A stretch of DNA of 64,000 bases from an uncultured Eubacterium sp. (GCA_944380545.1 CALWHV010000003.1:1-64000); one strand, 5' to 3'. Positions 50,435 to 59,913 are shown, counted from the first letter of the stretch. Numbers and translations are program-made. The notes: generated by a model from the sequence alone, not told the origin.

Positions 50435-51031
50435 ATGAGAAAAATATTTTCCGAAATCAAAAAATATTCAATAATCCTTATCATCATCTGCGCCGTTTTG
50501 GGCTCGCTGCTCATCGCATTTCCCGCAAAGATGGTGGCGTATGTCTCGCTGTTTATCGGCGGCGCGTTCATCGCCTGCGGCGTTTTTGCAATCATAAATT
50601 ACATTATTCGCCGCAATTATGTTCTCACGCTAACCCTCGGAATCATCTCCGCCGTCTCCGGCCTTGTCATTTGCCTTGCCTATCGGCAGATAATCTCCGT
50701 AATCGTTTTCCTGATGGGTATATTCCTGCTCGTCGGCGGCATTTTCAATCTTGTAAACGCCATCACGCTCGTATCCGCTCTGCCGCGCGGATGGCTCGTC
50801 AACACCGCGCTCTCCGTGATTTCAATAATCCTCGGCATCGTCAGTATGACCGATCCGTTCAAGACCCAGGATGCGCTCGTGCAGTTTCTCGGCTTCGGGC
50901 TTATCGTTTTCGCCGTACTTGACCTCATCGCATATATCCAAATCGCAGAGCTTGCGCGCAAATTAAAAAAGAGCGCGAAAAACGATTCCGCAATAGAGGT
51001 GGACTTCACGGAAATAGATTCCGAAAAATAA
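50435..51031 (+). CDS. DUF308 (HdeD-like) membrane protein
   Basis: A 198-residue protein with six hydrophobic segments and a short acidic tail. Repeated patterns such as FIGGAFIACGVFAIINYIIRR and FLMGIFLLVGGIFNLVNAI fit the DUF308/HdeD family of small membrane proteins, function unknown in Bacillota. The start is preceded by AAAGGC. It stands alone between the EF-G-like gene and the phosphohexomutase. Confidence 0.75.
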   Translation: MRKIFSEIKKYSIILIIICAVLGSLLIAFPAKMVAYVSLFIGGAFIACGVFAIINYIIRRNYVLTLTLGIISAVSGLVICLAYRQIISVIVFLMGIFLLVGGIFNLVNAITLVSALPRGWLVNTALSVISIILGIVSMTDPFKTQDALVQFLGFGLIVFAVLDLIAYIQIAELARKLKKSAKNDSAIEVDFTEIDSEK

Positions 51032-51057
51032 ACTTAATATAAAGATTTAATAATTTA

Positions 51058-51086
51058 TTGCACGCGCGCGTTTATGGTGATATAAT
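51058..51086 (+). promoter_or_regulatory. Promoter of phosphohexomutase operon
   Basis: TTGCAC (51058-51063), 17-base spacer, TATAAT (51081-51086). Confidence 0.7.
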
Positions 51087-51118
51087 TAACGCAAATTTTT
51101 TCTTTTGGGGGAATTGCT

Positions 51119-52753
51119 GTGTCAGTTGATGAAAAATATGCCGAGTGGCTCTCCTTTGCAGATGATGAAACAGCCTGCGAGCTCAAGGCTGCGGCAAAGG
51201 ACCGCGCGGAGCTTGAGGACCGTTTTTATAAAGATCTTGAGTTCGGCACGGGCGGACTGCGCGGAGTTATGGGCGCCGGATCAAACAGAATGAATATATA
51301 CACCGTCGGCAGGGCGACTCTCGGCCTCGCCGCCTATCTTAAGCACAGCTTTCCAAATGGCGCAAGCGTGGCTGTCGCCTATGACACGCGCAATAATTCC
51401 GCTCGGTTTTCGCTGGCTGCAGCAAGCCTGCTTGCCGCAAGCGGTATAAAGGTGTTCAGGTATGAATACTGCGTGCCCGTGCCCGTCCTCTCTTTCACGG
51501 TCAGGCGCCTCGGCTGCAGCGCAGGCATAATGATAACCGCTTCTCACAACCCCAAAGAGTATAACGGCTATAAAGTGTACGACAGCACCGGCTGCCAGAT
51601 CTGCACCGAGGCTGCCGAGGAGCTTTTCGGCTTCATTGAAAAAGAGAGTTACTCGGATGTTGCGCGGCTTCTTAAATGCGATTCATCGTTTGATTCGATC
51701 GGCGACGGGGTTTTGAATGAATATTATAAAGCCGTTTCGGAACAGTCGCTTTACGAGCGCACGAACGGTCTTAAGGTCGTTTACACGCCGCTGCACGGCA
51801 CGGGTAATATTCCGGTGCGCCGTATGCTTCGTAACTTTGATGTGGAGGTCGTAAAGGAGCAGGAGCTGCCTGACGGAGATTTTTCAACCGTCAGAAGCCC
51901 CAATCCGGAGGAGCGCGACGCGCTTGACATCGCCGTAAGGCTCGCCGCGGAGCGCGGCGCGGACATAGTGCTCGGAACGGACCCAGATTGCGACAGAGTG
52001 GGCGTTGCCGTGCGCGATAAAAACGGCGAATACCGTCTGCTCACCGGCAATCAGACGGGCGCGCTGCTCGTTGATTTCGTCCTCAATATGAAAAAGGCTT
52101 CTCTGAACAGCCGCTCAACGCTCGTTAAAACCATCGTTACCTCAGAGCTCGGCGCCGATATAGCCCGCAGCTACGGGCTTCATGTTGAGGAAACGCTCAC
52201 CGGTTTTAAATTTATAGGCGATAAGATGAATCAATACGAAAAAAGCGGCGAGCACGAATTCGTTATCGGCTACGAGGAGTCCTACGGCTATCTTGTTGGC
52301 GATTACGCAAGGGATAAGGACGGCGTCGTCTCCTCGATGCTGATTTGCCAGATGGCGGCGTGGCACAAGGGTCACGGCAAAACGCTCGTTGACGCGCTCG
52401 GCGATATCTATTCTAAGTACGGCTATTATCTCGATGCGCTCGACCCGTTTACTCTTCGCGGCAAAAACGGCGCGGAAAAGATCAAAGCCTTAATGAGCGA
52501 TTTTCGTAAAAACGGCTTCAAAACCTTTGAGGACGCCGATAAAATGATAGATTACCTTAACGGAGTTGGGGATATCCCGCGCGCCGATGTTCTGAAATTC
52601 GTGTGGCGTGACGGCTCCTGGGCTGCGGTACGCCCAAGCGGCACCGAGCCAAAGATAAAATTTTATTACAGCATCCGCGGCAATGATGAAAAGGCGGCGC
52701 ACGAACGGCTTGAAAGGATAAGAAACGCCGTTAAAGCCGCGGTGGGTGAATGA
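51119..52753 (+). CDS. Phosphoglucomutase/phosphomannomutase
   Basis: Alpha-D-phosphohexomutase, 544 residues, cytoplasmic. Catalytic Ser142 sits in MITASHNPKEYNGYKVY, the metal loop is GTDPDCDRVG (near 286), the sugar-binding loop GYEESYGYLVGD, and the phosphate loop RPSGTEPKIKFYYS at the end. It interconverts glucose-1/6-phosphate or mannose-1/6-phosphate; the nearby mannosidase makes a mannose role plausible but not provable. Start GTG at 51119 with GGGGGA upstream. First gene of a run to 57.7 kb. Confidence 0.93.
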   Translation: MSVDEKYAEWLSFADDETACELKAAAKDRAELEDRFYKDLEFGTGGLRGVMGAGSNRMNIYTVGRATLGLAAYLKHSFPNGASVAVAYDTRNNSARFSLAAASLLAASGIKVFRYEYCVPVPVLSFTVRRLGCSAGIMITASHNPKEYNGYKVYDSTGCQICTEAAEELFGFIEKESYSDVARLLKCDSSFDSIGDGVLNEYYKAVSEQSLYERTNGLKVVYTPLHGTGNIPVRRMLRNFDVEVVKEQELPDGDFSTVRSPNPEERDALDIAVRLAAERGADIVLGTDPDCDRVGVAVRDKNGEYRLLTGNQTGALLVDFVLNMKKASLNSRSTLVKTIVTSELGADIARSYGLHVEETLTGFKFIGDKMNQYEKSGEHEFVIGYEESYGYLVGDYARDKDGVVSSMLICQMAAWHKGHGKTLVDALGDIYSKYGYYLDALDPFTLRGKNGAEKIKALMSDFRKNGFKTFEDADKMIDYLNGVGDIPRADVLKFVWRDGSWAAVRPSGTEPKIKFYYSIRGNDEKAAHERLERIRNAVKAAVGE

Positions 52754-52754
52754 T

Positions 52755-52997
52755 ATGAAAAATATAAGGGATTATGTTGAAAATGAGCTCCAGCCCAAGC
52801 TTCAGGGCGACGGCGGCTGGATAGAATTTGTTTCCTTTGAAAACGGCGTGCTTACTGCTGTCTTTCGCGGCGAATGTTCAAAATGCCTCATCCTTGAGCG
52901 CTGCTTAAGCTGGATAGAGTGCGAGATCAAGCGCGACCTCGGCGTTGAGGTCAAGGTTCGCGCCGTACGCAAAAAGCCGTATTTTCAGGATGTGTAA
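52755..52997 (+). CDS. NifU-like C-terminal-domain protein
   Basis: An 80-residue protein resembling the NifU C-terminal Fe-S scaffold: LQPKLQGDGGWIEFVSFENGVLTAVFRGECSKCLILERC. The CxxC pair is CSKC, with an extra Cys three residues later (LERC) replacing the normal CPSS context. Single-domain proteins of this type may carry Fe-S clusters or be redox-related. ATG at 52755 (GGTGGGTGA upstream) is preferred over the GTG at 52746, which overlaps the mutase stop. Followed 13 bases later by the mannosidase. Confidence 0.7.
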   Translation: MKNIRDYVENELQPKLQGDGGWIEFVSFENGVLTAVFRGECSKCLILERCLSWIECEIKRDLGVEVKVRAVRKKPYFQDV

Positions 52998-53009
52998 GGG
53001 GGTGGCGCA

Positions 53010-55940
53010 ATGGCTCATATCAAGGTTGTAAGGCGTTCTATGCGCCCCGAGGAATGGACTGACCTTCGCTTCGGCTGGCTCAAAAGGCATATCTATTCCT
53101 CCGAATGGGAGATCGAAAATTTAAAGATCCGCGATGCTCGTCAGGTATCCGAGATGAAGTTTGAATTTTATCCCGGCGAAGCGCGAGAGCTTAAAAAAGG
53201 CGATATGTATTTCACGCCGGACGGCACAGCTTTTATCGAGGCGGATGTCGATATTCCGCAAAGCCTTCGCGGCAGGGAGCTTTGGCTGCGCCTTAAGACC
53301 GCTGCCGAGATCTGCGTGAAGGTAAACGGCCGCTTCGTCGGCGGGGTGGACCCTAACAGGGAGCGTATGCTGCTTTCGCCGTATATAGACGATTCAAAAA
53401 CGCTTCATTTTCAGATGATGGGCTATAACCGCAGCAAGCCGGACGATGAGCGCAATCCCGAAAGCCTTGCCGTTCGCGGCTGCCGTCAGATCTTTGAGGG
53501 CGCGTATATATGCACAGTGGATCACGCCGTTCAGGATCTCGTCTATGATTTAGAGCTTTTTATCAACATTGCAAAAAGCGAGCTTTTCAGCGAGGATTAC
53601 AGAAGCTTTCTCAATAAGGAGCTCAGCCGCGCGCTTGATTTTATCGATTTTGAGGGCGAGGAGCTCACGGGCGTTGACGAAGCGCAGAAATATATAAACG
53701 ATGTCGTTTATGCAAACGATACATATAAGGGCGCCGGAGATGTTGCGCTCATCGCCCATTCGCATCTTGACATCGCTTATTATTGGCGGCGCATCCACGC
53801 CGTTCAGAAAAATCTGCGCACCGTGCTCATCCAGCTCCGGCTTATGGACAGGTATCCCGATTTCAAATACACCCACACCCAGCCTTATGTTTATGAAACG
53901 CTTGAAAAATATTATCCCGATGTTTTCGAGGAGCTGCGGCAAAAGGTCGCGTCGGGTCAGTTTGAGCCGGTCGGCGCAATGTATGTTGAGCCTGACTGTA
54001 ATATTCCGTGCGCGGAAAGCCTTATCAGGCAGTGTCTTTACGGCCAGCTCACATACAGGCGTATGTTCGGCAAAACGGTAGATAACGCCTGGCTTCCCGA
54101 TGTTTTCGGAAACAGCTGGATACTGCCGCAGATACTCAAGAAAAGCGGCGTAGATTATTTCGTTTCAAACAAGATGTCCACCTGGAACGATACAAACAGG
54201 TTTCCACACAATAATTTCATCTGGCGCGGCATAGACGGCTCTCGGGTTTACGCCTGCGTTCCGCCCACGCATTTCATCACCTGGAATATGCCGGATCAGA
54301 TCCAGGAAAACTGGGAGGCTTATCAGGATAAGGATTCCGGCGGGCAGACTATGAATATGTTCGGCTACGGCGACGGCGGCTCGGGCTGCACAGAAGAGAT
54401 GATAGAGCTTATGCACCGCTTTGATAAGGTCTCTGTTATGCCTAAATGCACTCATATGGGCGGCGCGGAGTTCCTGCATAAGAATCTCAAGGGCAACAGC
54501 TCTCTTCAGATTTGGGACGGAGAGCTTTATCTTGAGATGCACCGCGGCACCTTCACCACAAAAAGCAATCTCAAGGCGGCAAACCGCGCGCTTGAGGCAA
54601 AATTCCGCGATGCTGAGCTGCTCGGCGTGCTCAGGGGCGAAAATAATACGGCAAAGCTCACCGAGCTATATAAAAAATTTCTTGTAAATCAGTTCCACGA
54701 CATCCTGCCCGGCTCACATATAAATCCCGTTTATAAGGACGCCGCTGCTGATTACGAAGAGATAAACGCCGAGCTTGATAGGCTGATAGGCAGCGGCTCG
54801 CAGTATTTCAACACGCTGAATTTCACGCGTGATATGCTCACCTTCGTTCCCGGCAAAAACGGCTCGTCAACCAGAAAATTCCAAAAGGGCAGCTGGCTCG
54901 TGCCCAATATGCCCGCGCTTTCGGGCGCGCGCTTAAGGCGTTGCGCTTTCAGCGGCGAGTGGTTCTCGTTTGACGGCAAAACCATCGAAACGCCTTATTA
55001 CACCGCTTCTCTTAACGAGGACGGCTCATTTTCATCACTGTTTGATAAGCAGCTCTCTCGCGAGTGGGTGAGCGGCGACTTCAATAAGCTCAAGCTTTTT
55101 GACGACCGCCCCGGCAATTATGACGCGTGGGATATACTCCCTAATTACAGGGACAAGCAGCTCGTTCCTGAGGTTGAAATGCCGCTTTCGCTGCTTGAGC
55201 AGGACGGCGAAGCCGTCTCCCTTGCGGCAACGCTTAAAACCGCTTCTTCGGTGTGGACCGTTATAATCAGGTTCTTCCGCCGCAGCCGCGGCATAGAGGT
55301 TGAGCACAGCGTTGATTGGCACGAAAAGCATAAGCTTGCAAAAGCGGAATTTGAATGTAATGTGCTTTCAAGAAAGGCGCTTTGCGACACTTCAGCCGGC
55401 TTTATCGAGCGCGATACGCATAAAAACACCTCCTGGCAGCAGGCGCGCTTCGAGGTCTGCCAGCATAAATGGTGCGACCTTTCCGAAACAGGCGGCGGCT
55501 TAGCAATAATAAATGAAAATAAATACGGCGTGGGCTTTGATAAAAATCTTATCAGCCTGTCGCTTCTGCGCGCAACCGTTCGCCCTGATGTGGAATCCGA
55601 TATGGGCGAGCACGATTTCTGCTATCTCATCTACCCGCACGCTGGAAACGCCGTTGAGGCGGGCGTAAACCGTATGGCGCTTCAATATAACACTCCGCTC
55701 GTAAAGGCAAACGCCGTATCAAGCCTTCCCGATTTTCAGCCGCTCATCCTGCAGGCTCTCAAGTTCAGCGAGGACGGCTCTATGATAGTCGCCCGCCTGA
55801 GCGAGCAAAACGGCGAGCGCGGCAGCATAAGCCTCGGCAGAAAGGTGCGCCTGCTCAATATGCTTGAAGAGGTCGAGGGCGAAACGGACACGGTTGAATA
55901 TTCTCCGTTTGAGATATTGACTTTGGGATTTGAAAAATAA
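53010..55940 (+). CDS. GH38 alpha-mannosidase with N-terminal domain
   Basis: A 976-residue GH38 enzyme of the form with an N-terminal beta-rich domain of about 245 residues. The zinc site is His252/Asp254 in AHSHLDIAYYWR; nucleophile Asp364 in AWLPDVFGNSWILPQIL; a further active-site loop is HMGGAEFLHK; C-terminal beta-sandwich with HSVDWHEKHKLAKAEF. No signal peptide, so cytoplasmic. GGGGGTGG precedes the ATG. This form is common in gut Bacillota degrading mannose-containing oligosaccharides. The stop overlaps the next start by one base (TAATG). Confidence 0.94.
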   Translation: MAHIKVVRRSMRPEEWTDLRFGWLKRHIYSSEWEIENLKIRDARQVSEMKFEFYPGEARELKKGDMYFTPDGTAFIEADVDIPQSLRGRELWLRLKTAAEICVKVNGRFVGGVDPNRERMLLSPYIDDSKTLHFQMMGYNRSKPDDERNPESLAVRGCRQIFEGAYICTVDHAVQDLVYDLELFINIAKSELFSEDYRSFLNKELSRALDFIDFEGEELTGVDEAQKYINDVVYANDTYKGAGDVALIAHSHLDIAYYWRRIHAVQKNLRTVLIQLRLMDRYPDFKYTHTQPYVYETLEKYYPDVFEELRQKVASGQFEPVGAMYVEPDCNIPCAESLIRQCLYGQLTYRRMFGKTVDNAWLPDVFGNSWILPQILKKSGVDYFVSNKMSTWNDTNRFPHNNFIWRGIDGSRVYACVPPTHFITWNMPDQIQENWEAYQDKDSGGQTMNMFGYGDGGSGCTEEMIELMHRFDKVSVMPKCTHMGGAEFLHKNLKGNSSLQIWDGELYLEMHRGTFTTKSNLKAANRALEAKFRDAELLGVLRGENNTAKLTELYKKFLVNQFHDILPGSHINPVYKDAAADYEEINAELDRLIGSGSQYFNTLNFTRDMLTFVPGKNGSSTRKFQKGSWLVPNMPALSGARLRRCAFSGEWFSFDGKTIETPYYTASLNEDGSFSSLFDKQLSREWVSGDFNKLKLFDDRPGNYDAWDILPNYRDKQLVPEVEMPLSLLEQDGEAVSLAATLKTASSVWTVIIRFFRRSRGIEVEHSVDWHEKHKLAKAEFECNVLSRKALCDTSAGFIERDTHKNTSWQQARFEVCQHKWCDLSETGGGLAIINENKYGVGFDKNLISLSLLRATVRPDVESDMGEHDFCYLIYPHAGNAVEAGVNRMALQYNTPLVKANAVSSLPDFQPLILQALKFSEDGSMIVARLSEQNGERGSISLGRKVRLLNMLEEVEGETDTVEYSPFEILTLGFEK

Positions 55941-56344
55941 TGGAAGCTTATCAGATAATAATATTGGTATGCTGCGCCGTTCTTCTCGGCATTTTCGTTC
56001 TGCCGGCGGTAAACAGGTTTCAGTTTCGCCGTATGCCGTACGACCAGCAGGTGCTTGCCATAATGAAGCAGGCAAAAGGGCTCGTCTATTTCAAAAATGT
56101 TTCGCACGGCAGAAGCGGCAGCCTGTTCTATGTTAAAAATAAGCGCAAGATACTCGTCTATCCCTGGTATCTTGACGAAAACGGCCGTATGGTGATCGAC
56201 TCGCCCGACCCGTTTGAAAAATGGGATTATCCCGAGGAGCATCCGCCGCTTGACGCGGACGAAAGGGAGCAGGCTCAAAAGGAGCTTGAAAACTATGCGC
56301 GCTCCTCGCATATCAAAATTGTTTTCGCCCGCGGCGAAAAGTGA
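55940..56344 (+). CDS. Small single-pass membrane protein of unknown function
   Basis: A 134-residue protein with one N-terminal hydrophobic helix (about 4-24, YQIIILVCCAVLLGIFVLP) and a soluble region with aromatic-rich segments (KILVYPWYLDENGRMVID, DPFEKWDYPEEHPPLD) ending in a charged helix. The TAATG overlap with the mannosidase means translational coupling. I do not recognise the family. It separates the mannosidase from the CCA-adding enzyme gene. Confidence 0.7.
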   Translation: MEAYQIIILVCCAVLLGIFVLPAVNRFQFRRMPYDQQVLAIMKQAKGLVYFKNVSHGRSGSLFYVKNKRKILVYPWYLDENGRMVIDSPDPFEKWDYPEEHPPLDADEREQAQKELENYARSSHIKIVFARGEK

Positions 56345-56362
56345 CCTGACGGAGGTGAGATA

Positions 56363-57721
56363 ATGATTCTTGACGATAATGCAAAGCGTATTCTTTGCGC
56401 TTTTAAAGCCGCGGGGTACGAGGCATACGCCGTAGGCGGCTGCGTCAGGGATTATTTTCTCGGCGTCTCGGGCGGCGATACCGACATTGCCGTTTCCGCG
56501 CCTCCGCCGGTAACTGAAAACATTCTTGCCGAAAACGGTTTCAAGGCAGTGGAGACCGGCATAAAGCACGGCACCGTCACCGCCGTTCTCGGCTCGGAAA
56601 GCTATGAGATAACCACCTTCAGGGCGGACGGGGATTATGACGACTGCCGCCACCCGCGCAGCGTTTCCTTCGTGCGTGATATAGAGAGTGATCTTGCCCG
56701 CCGTGATTTCACCGTAAACGCAATGGCTTATTCGCCCGAAAAGGGCTTTGTTGACCCGTTCGGCGGCAGGGCGGATATCAAAAATCGGCTGATTCGCGCG
56801 GTCGGCGACCCCGATAAGCGCTTTCGCGAGGACGCGCTTCGCATTATGCGCGCGCTTCGCTTTTCCTCGACCCTCGGCTTCGATATTGAGCCGCAAACTC
56901 AAAAGGCACTGCTTTCTCGGTGCCGTCTGCTTGAGAATATCTCGCGCGAGCGCATTTATACGGAGCTTTTAAAGCTGCTGTGCGGAAAAAATGTTTTCGC
57001 CGTGCTTGTAAAATATCAAAGCGTTATCTGTGCGGCTGTGCCTCAGCTCGCTGCCGCGGTCGGCTGCGAGCAGAATACGCCGTGGCACTGTATGGATGTC
57101 TATTGTCATATCGCAAAAGCCGTGTCCTTCGCTCCCGCAGAGCCGGAGCTTCGCCTTGCAATGCTGCTTCACGATATAGGCAAGCCTCTCGTTAAGCGAA
57201 CGGACGAGGGCGGGCGCGATCATTTCAAAAATCACGCCGCAGTCGGCGCAGAGCTTGCAAAAGAGGTGCTGCGCGGCTTTCACGCTTCAAATAAAACAAC
57301 CGAGCGCGTCGTCACCCTCGTCAAATATCATCAGTCGATAGAGGATGTCGGCGCGGTTTCGGTGCCGCGCTGGTTCAATCGGATAGGCGCGCAAAACACG
57401 CTCGATCTTTTCCGCGTGCGCCTGGCGGATCTCAAGGCGCATAATATGGAAAAAGACGGCGTTCGCCGTGAGATATCCGCAATGAAATCGCTCATCGCCG
57501 AGGCTGAGCGCCTTATAGCGGAAAAAGCGCCGTACAGAGTTTCGGATCTTGCGGTAAACGGAAACGATATAACCGCGCTCGGCTGCTCCGGCAGGGAGGT
57601 TGGCAAAGTCCTGAACCGTCTGCTCGATCTCGTCATTTCAGGCAAGATTGAAAACAACAGGGAAGCCCTGCTTGGATATTTAAAAGATAATATTACCGCA
57701 TCAAACAGTTTTATTGTTTAA
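56363..57721 (+). CDS. cca: CCA tRNA nucleotidyltransferase
   Basis: Class II nucleotidyltransferase, 452 residues. GGCVRD (25-30) and metal pair Asp39/Asp41 in GGDTDIAVSA; RRDFTVNAMAY motif (about 113-123); EDALRIMRALRFS; and an HD domain with LLHDIGKPLV near residue 268. The HD domain supports the CCA-adding/phosphohydrolase form, although poly(A) polymerase-like members look similar. GGAGGTGA precedes the ATG. The encoded CCA of the initiator tRNA here shows that repair rather than synthesis may be the main need for that tRNA. Confidence 0.92.
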   Translation: MILDDNAKRILCAFKAAGYEAYAVGGCVRDYFLGVSGGDTDIAVSAPPPVTENILAENGFKAVETGIKHGTVTAVLGSESYEITTFRADGDYDDCRHPRSVSFVRDIESDLARRDFTVNAMAYSPEKGFVDPFGGRADIKNRLIRAVGDPDKRFREDALRIMRALRFSSTLGFDIEPQTQKALLSRCRLLENISRERIYTELLKLLCGKNVFAVLVKYQSVICAAVPQLAAAVGCEQNTPWHCMDVYCHIAKAVSFAPAEPELRLAMLLHDIGKPLVKRTDEGGRDHFKNHAAVGAELAKEVLRGFHASNKTTERVVTLVKYHQSIEDVGAVSVPRWFNRIGAQNTLDLFRVRLADLKAHNMEKDGVRREISAMKSLIAEAERLIAEKAPYRVSDLAVNGNDITALGCSGREVGKVLNRLLDLVISGKIENNREALLGYLKDNITASNSFIV

Positions 57722-57747
57722 ACGAAGGTACGCGCCTTCGTTTTTTT
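57721..57747 (+). terminator. Terminator after cca
   Basis: Stem 57721-57728 with 57735-57742, then a T-run to 57747. Its first base is the last base of the stop codon. Confidence 0.85.
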
Positions 57748-57888
57748 ATGCTCCCGTGCCCCTGCTACAAACTTTTTCAAAAATAAAAAATCCCGTAGCA
57801 GTTGTTTTTGCTCTTTAAAATATTTAAAATAATCTTAAAGATACATTTCATCAAATAAAGCCGCTTAAAACGGCTTTATATACACCCC
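57748..57888. other. Non-coding spacer before htpG
   Basis: No gene seen. It includes a 7-bp hairpin (57857-57863 with 57871-57877) without a T-run. The cca-htpG gap of 305 bases otherwise holds two terminators, the promoter and the CIRCE operator. Confidence 0.6.
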
Positions 57889-57919
57889 ATGCCGTCCTTT
57901 TTCAGGGCGGCATTTTTTT
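57889..57919 (+). terminator. Second terminator upstream of htpG
   Basis: 9-bp stem 57889-57897 with 57905-57913 with one T-G pair, then TTTTTT. Insulates htpG from upstream transcription. Confidence 0.8.
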
Positions 57920-57942
57920 GTAAAATCTATGCGGCTTAACTG

Positions 57943-57970
57943 TTGACAAATATGAAAAATGGATTATAAT
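57943..57970 (+). promoter_or_regulatory. Promoter of htpG
   Basis: TTGACA (57943-57948), 16-base spacer, TATAAT (57965-57970), immediately followed by CIRCE. Confidence 0.85.
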
Positions 57971-57975
57971 AGTAA

Positions 57976-58002
57976 TTAGCACTCAAGATAGAAGAGTGCT
58001 AA
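57976..58002 (+). promoter_or_regulatory. CIRCE operator (HrcA site)
   Basis: TTAGCACTC (57976-57984), 9 bases, GAGTGCTAA (57994-58002): a perfect CIRCE inverted repeat just downstream of the -10 box, so the HrcA repressor would block htpG transcription outside heat stress. Confidence 0.97.
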
Positions 58003-58026
58003 TAAGCTTAAAGCAGGGTGATTTTA

Positions 58027-59913
58027 ATGAGAAAAAAGCAGTTTAAAGCAGAATCAAAAAAGCTCCTTGATATGATGATAAATTCCATCTACACAAATAA
58101 GGAGATCTTTATTCGCGAGCTTATCTCAAACGCTTCCGATGCGATAGACAAGCTCTATTTCAAATCACTTACAGACACCTCCGTCGGTATGAATAAGGAC
58201 GATTTTGAAATATTCATCAGCGCGGATAAGGATGCGCGCACGCTCACCATTTCCGATAACGGCATTGGTATGACCGCCGAAGAGCTCGAATCAAACCTCG
58301 GCACCATCGCAAAGTCCGGCTCGCTTAATTTCAAGCAGGAAAATGAGGACGCGCAGGAAAGCGATATAGAGGTCATCGGCCAGTTCGGCGTCGGCTTTTA
58401 TTCCTCCTTTATGGTGGCCAAAAAGGTTGAGGTCGTATCAAAGGCTTACGGCGAGGATACGGCTCATAAATGGGTGTCCGAGGGTGCTGACGGCTACACG
58501 ATAGAGGAGTGCGAAAAGGACGCCGCCGGCACCGTTATCACGCTTTATATGAAGGATGATACGGAAAACGAGGACTATTCGCATTTCCTTGAGCAGTACA
58601 CGATTGACGAGCTTATTAAGAAATACAGCGATTATATCCGCTATCCCATAAAAATGGAAGAAACTCATTCCGTGCCTGACCCCGATAAAGAGGGTGAATA
58701 TAAGGAGGAGACAGCCGTTGAGGTGCTCAATTCAATGGTGCCTCTGTGGCGCAAAAACAAAAACGAGATAACTTCCGAGGAATATTCGGAGTATTACAAA
58801 AATAAGTTCTTTGACTATCACGACCCGCTTCATGTTATTCACTTCAAGTCGGAGGGTACGGCAACCTTTGATTCGCTTATATATATCCCCTCGGCTACTC
58901 CGATGGATTATTATTCCAAGGATTACGAAAAGGGTCTTGCGCTTTACACAAACGGCGTTATGATAATGGAAAAATGCGGCGATCTTGTGCCTGATTATTT
59001 CAGCTTTGTAAAGGGAATCGTTGATTCGGCGGATTTGAGCCTCAACATCAGCCGTGAAACACTCCAGCAGGATCACCAGGTAAAGATTATCGCGCGCGCC
59101 ATTGACAAAAAGATAAAATCAGAGCTTAAAAAGCTGCTTTCAAAAGACCGCGAAAAGTACGAAAAATTCTTCGATGTGTTCGGCGTTCAGCTCAAGTGGG
59201 GCGTTTATGCCGATTACGGCGCCGAAAAGGACGGGCTCAAGGATCTGCTGCTGTTCAAGACCGTTAACACCGGCAAGTATCAAACGCTTAAGGAATATAT
59301 TGATTCAATGCCGCAGGGGCAGGAAAAGATCTATTACGCCTGCGGCGAGTCGCCGGAAAAGATAGCGCTTCTCCCGCAAACGGAGGCCGTTAAGCAAAAG
59401 GGCTTTGATGTGCTTTGCTTTACCGATGATGTTGACGAATTTGCCGTTTCCGTGCTTATGGAGTACGAGGGCAAGCATTTTGCCAATATCTGCAAGGACG
59501 ATCTCGGCATCGCCTCCGATGAGGAGAAGAAGGCGCTTGATGAAAAAAATGAGAGCGCAAAGGATATGCTTTCCGAAATGAAGAATATCCTCGGCGAGGA
59601 TGTAACAGCCGTCAAGCTTTCAGATTCCCTTGGAGCTCACGCCGTCTGCCTTTCAAGCGAGGGCTATGTTTCTCTTGATATGGCAAAGGTTCTCAGCCGT
59701 ATGCCGGGCGGCTCAAACGCGGTGAAGGCGCAGCTCGTGCTTGAGATAAATTCCTCGCATCCAATAACGGAAAAGCTGTTCGGGCTTTTTGCAGAGGACA
59801 GGGAAAAATTCTCAAAATACGCTCATATCCTATATAACGAAGCGCGCCTTGTAAGCGGGCTTGATATAGAAAACCCAACGGAATTTGCCGATATGGTGTC
59901 CGAGCTGCTCTAA
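58027..59913 (+). CDS. htpG: Molecular chaperone HtpG (Hsp90)
   Basis: ATP-dependent cytosolic chaperone, 628 residues. GHKL ATPase motifs: IRELISNASDAIDKL, DNGIGMTAEEL, GQFGVGFYSSFMVA; middle domain with YIPSATPMDYYSKDYEKGLALYTNGVMI and SLNISRETLQQD; C-terminal dimerisation domain present. ATG at 58027 follows AGGGTG; the GTG at 58018 is part of that site. Regulated by the upstream CIRCE, in contrast to B. subtilis, where htpG is not in the HrcA regulon. Confidence 0.97.
   Translation: MRKKQFKAESKKLLDMMINSIYTNKEIFIRELISNASDAIDKLYFKSLTDTSVGMNKDDFEIFISADKDARTLTISDNGIGMTAEELESNLGTIAKSGSLNFKQENEDAQESDIEVIGQFGVGFYSSFMVAKKVEVVSKAYGEDTAHKWVSEGADGYTIEECEKDAAGTVITLYMKDDTENEDYSHFLEQYTIDELIKKYSDYIRYPIKMEETHSVPDPDKEGEYKEETAVEVLNSMVPLWRKNKNEITSEEYSEYYKNKFFDYHDPLHVIHFKSEGTATFDSLIYIPSATPMDYYSKDYEKGLALYTNGVMIMEKCGDLVPDYFSFVKGIVDSADLSLNISRETLQQDHQVKIIARAIDKKIKSELKKLLSKDREKYEKFFDVFGVQLKWGVYADYGAEKDGLKDLLLFKTVNTGKYQTLKEYIDSMPQGQEKIYYACGESPEKIALLPQTEAVKQKGFDVLCFTDDVDEFAVSVLMEYEGKHFANICKDDLGIASDEEKKALDEKNESAKDMLSEMKNILGEDVTAVKLSDSLGAHAVCLSSEGYVSLDMAKVLSRMPGGSNAVKAQLVLEINSSHPITEKLFGLFAEDREKFSKYAHILYNEARLVSGLDIENPTEFADMVSELL

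Noticed and set aside
55736-56902. 388-codon antisense frame over the mannosidase end and cca start
   Set aside because: It spans three well-supported plus-strand genes and no family is recognisable.
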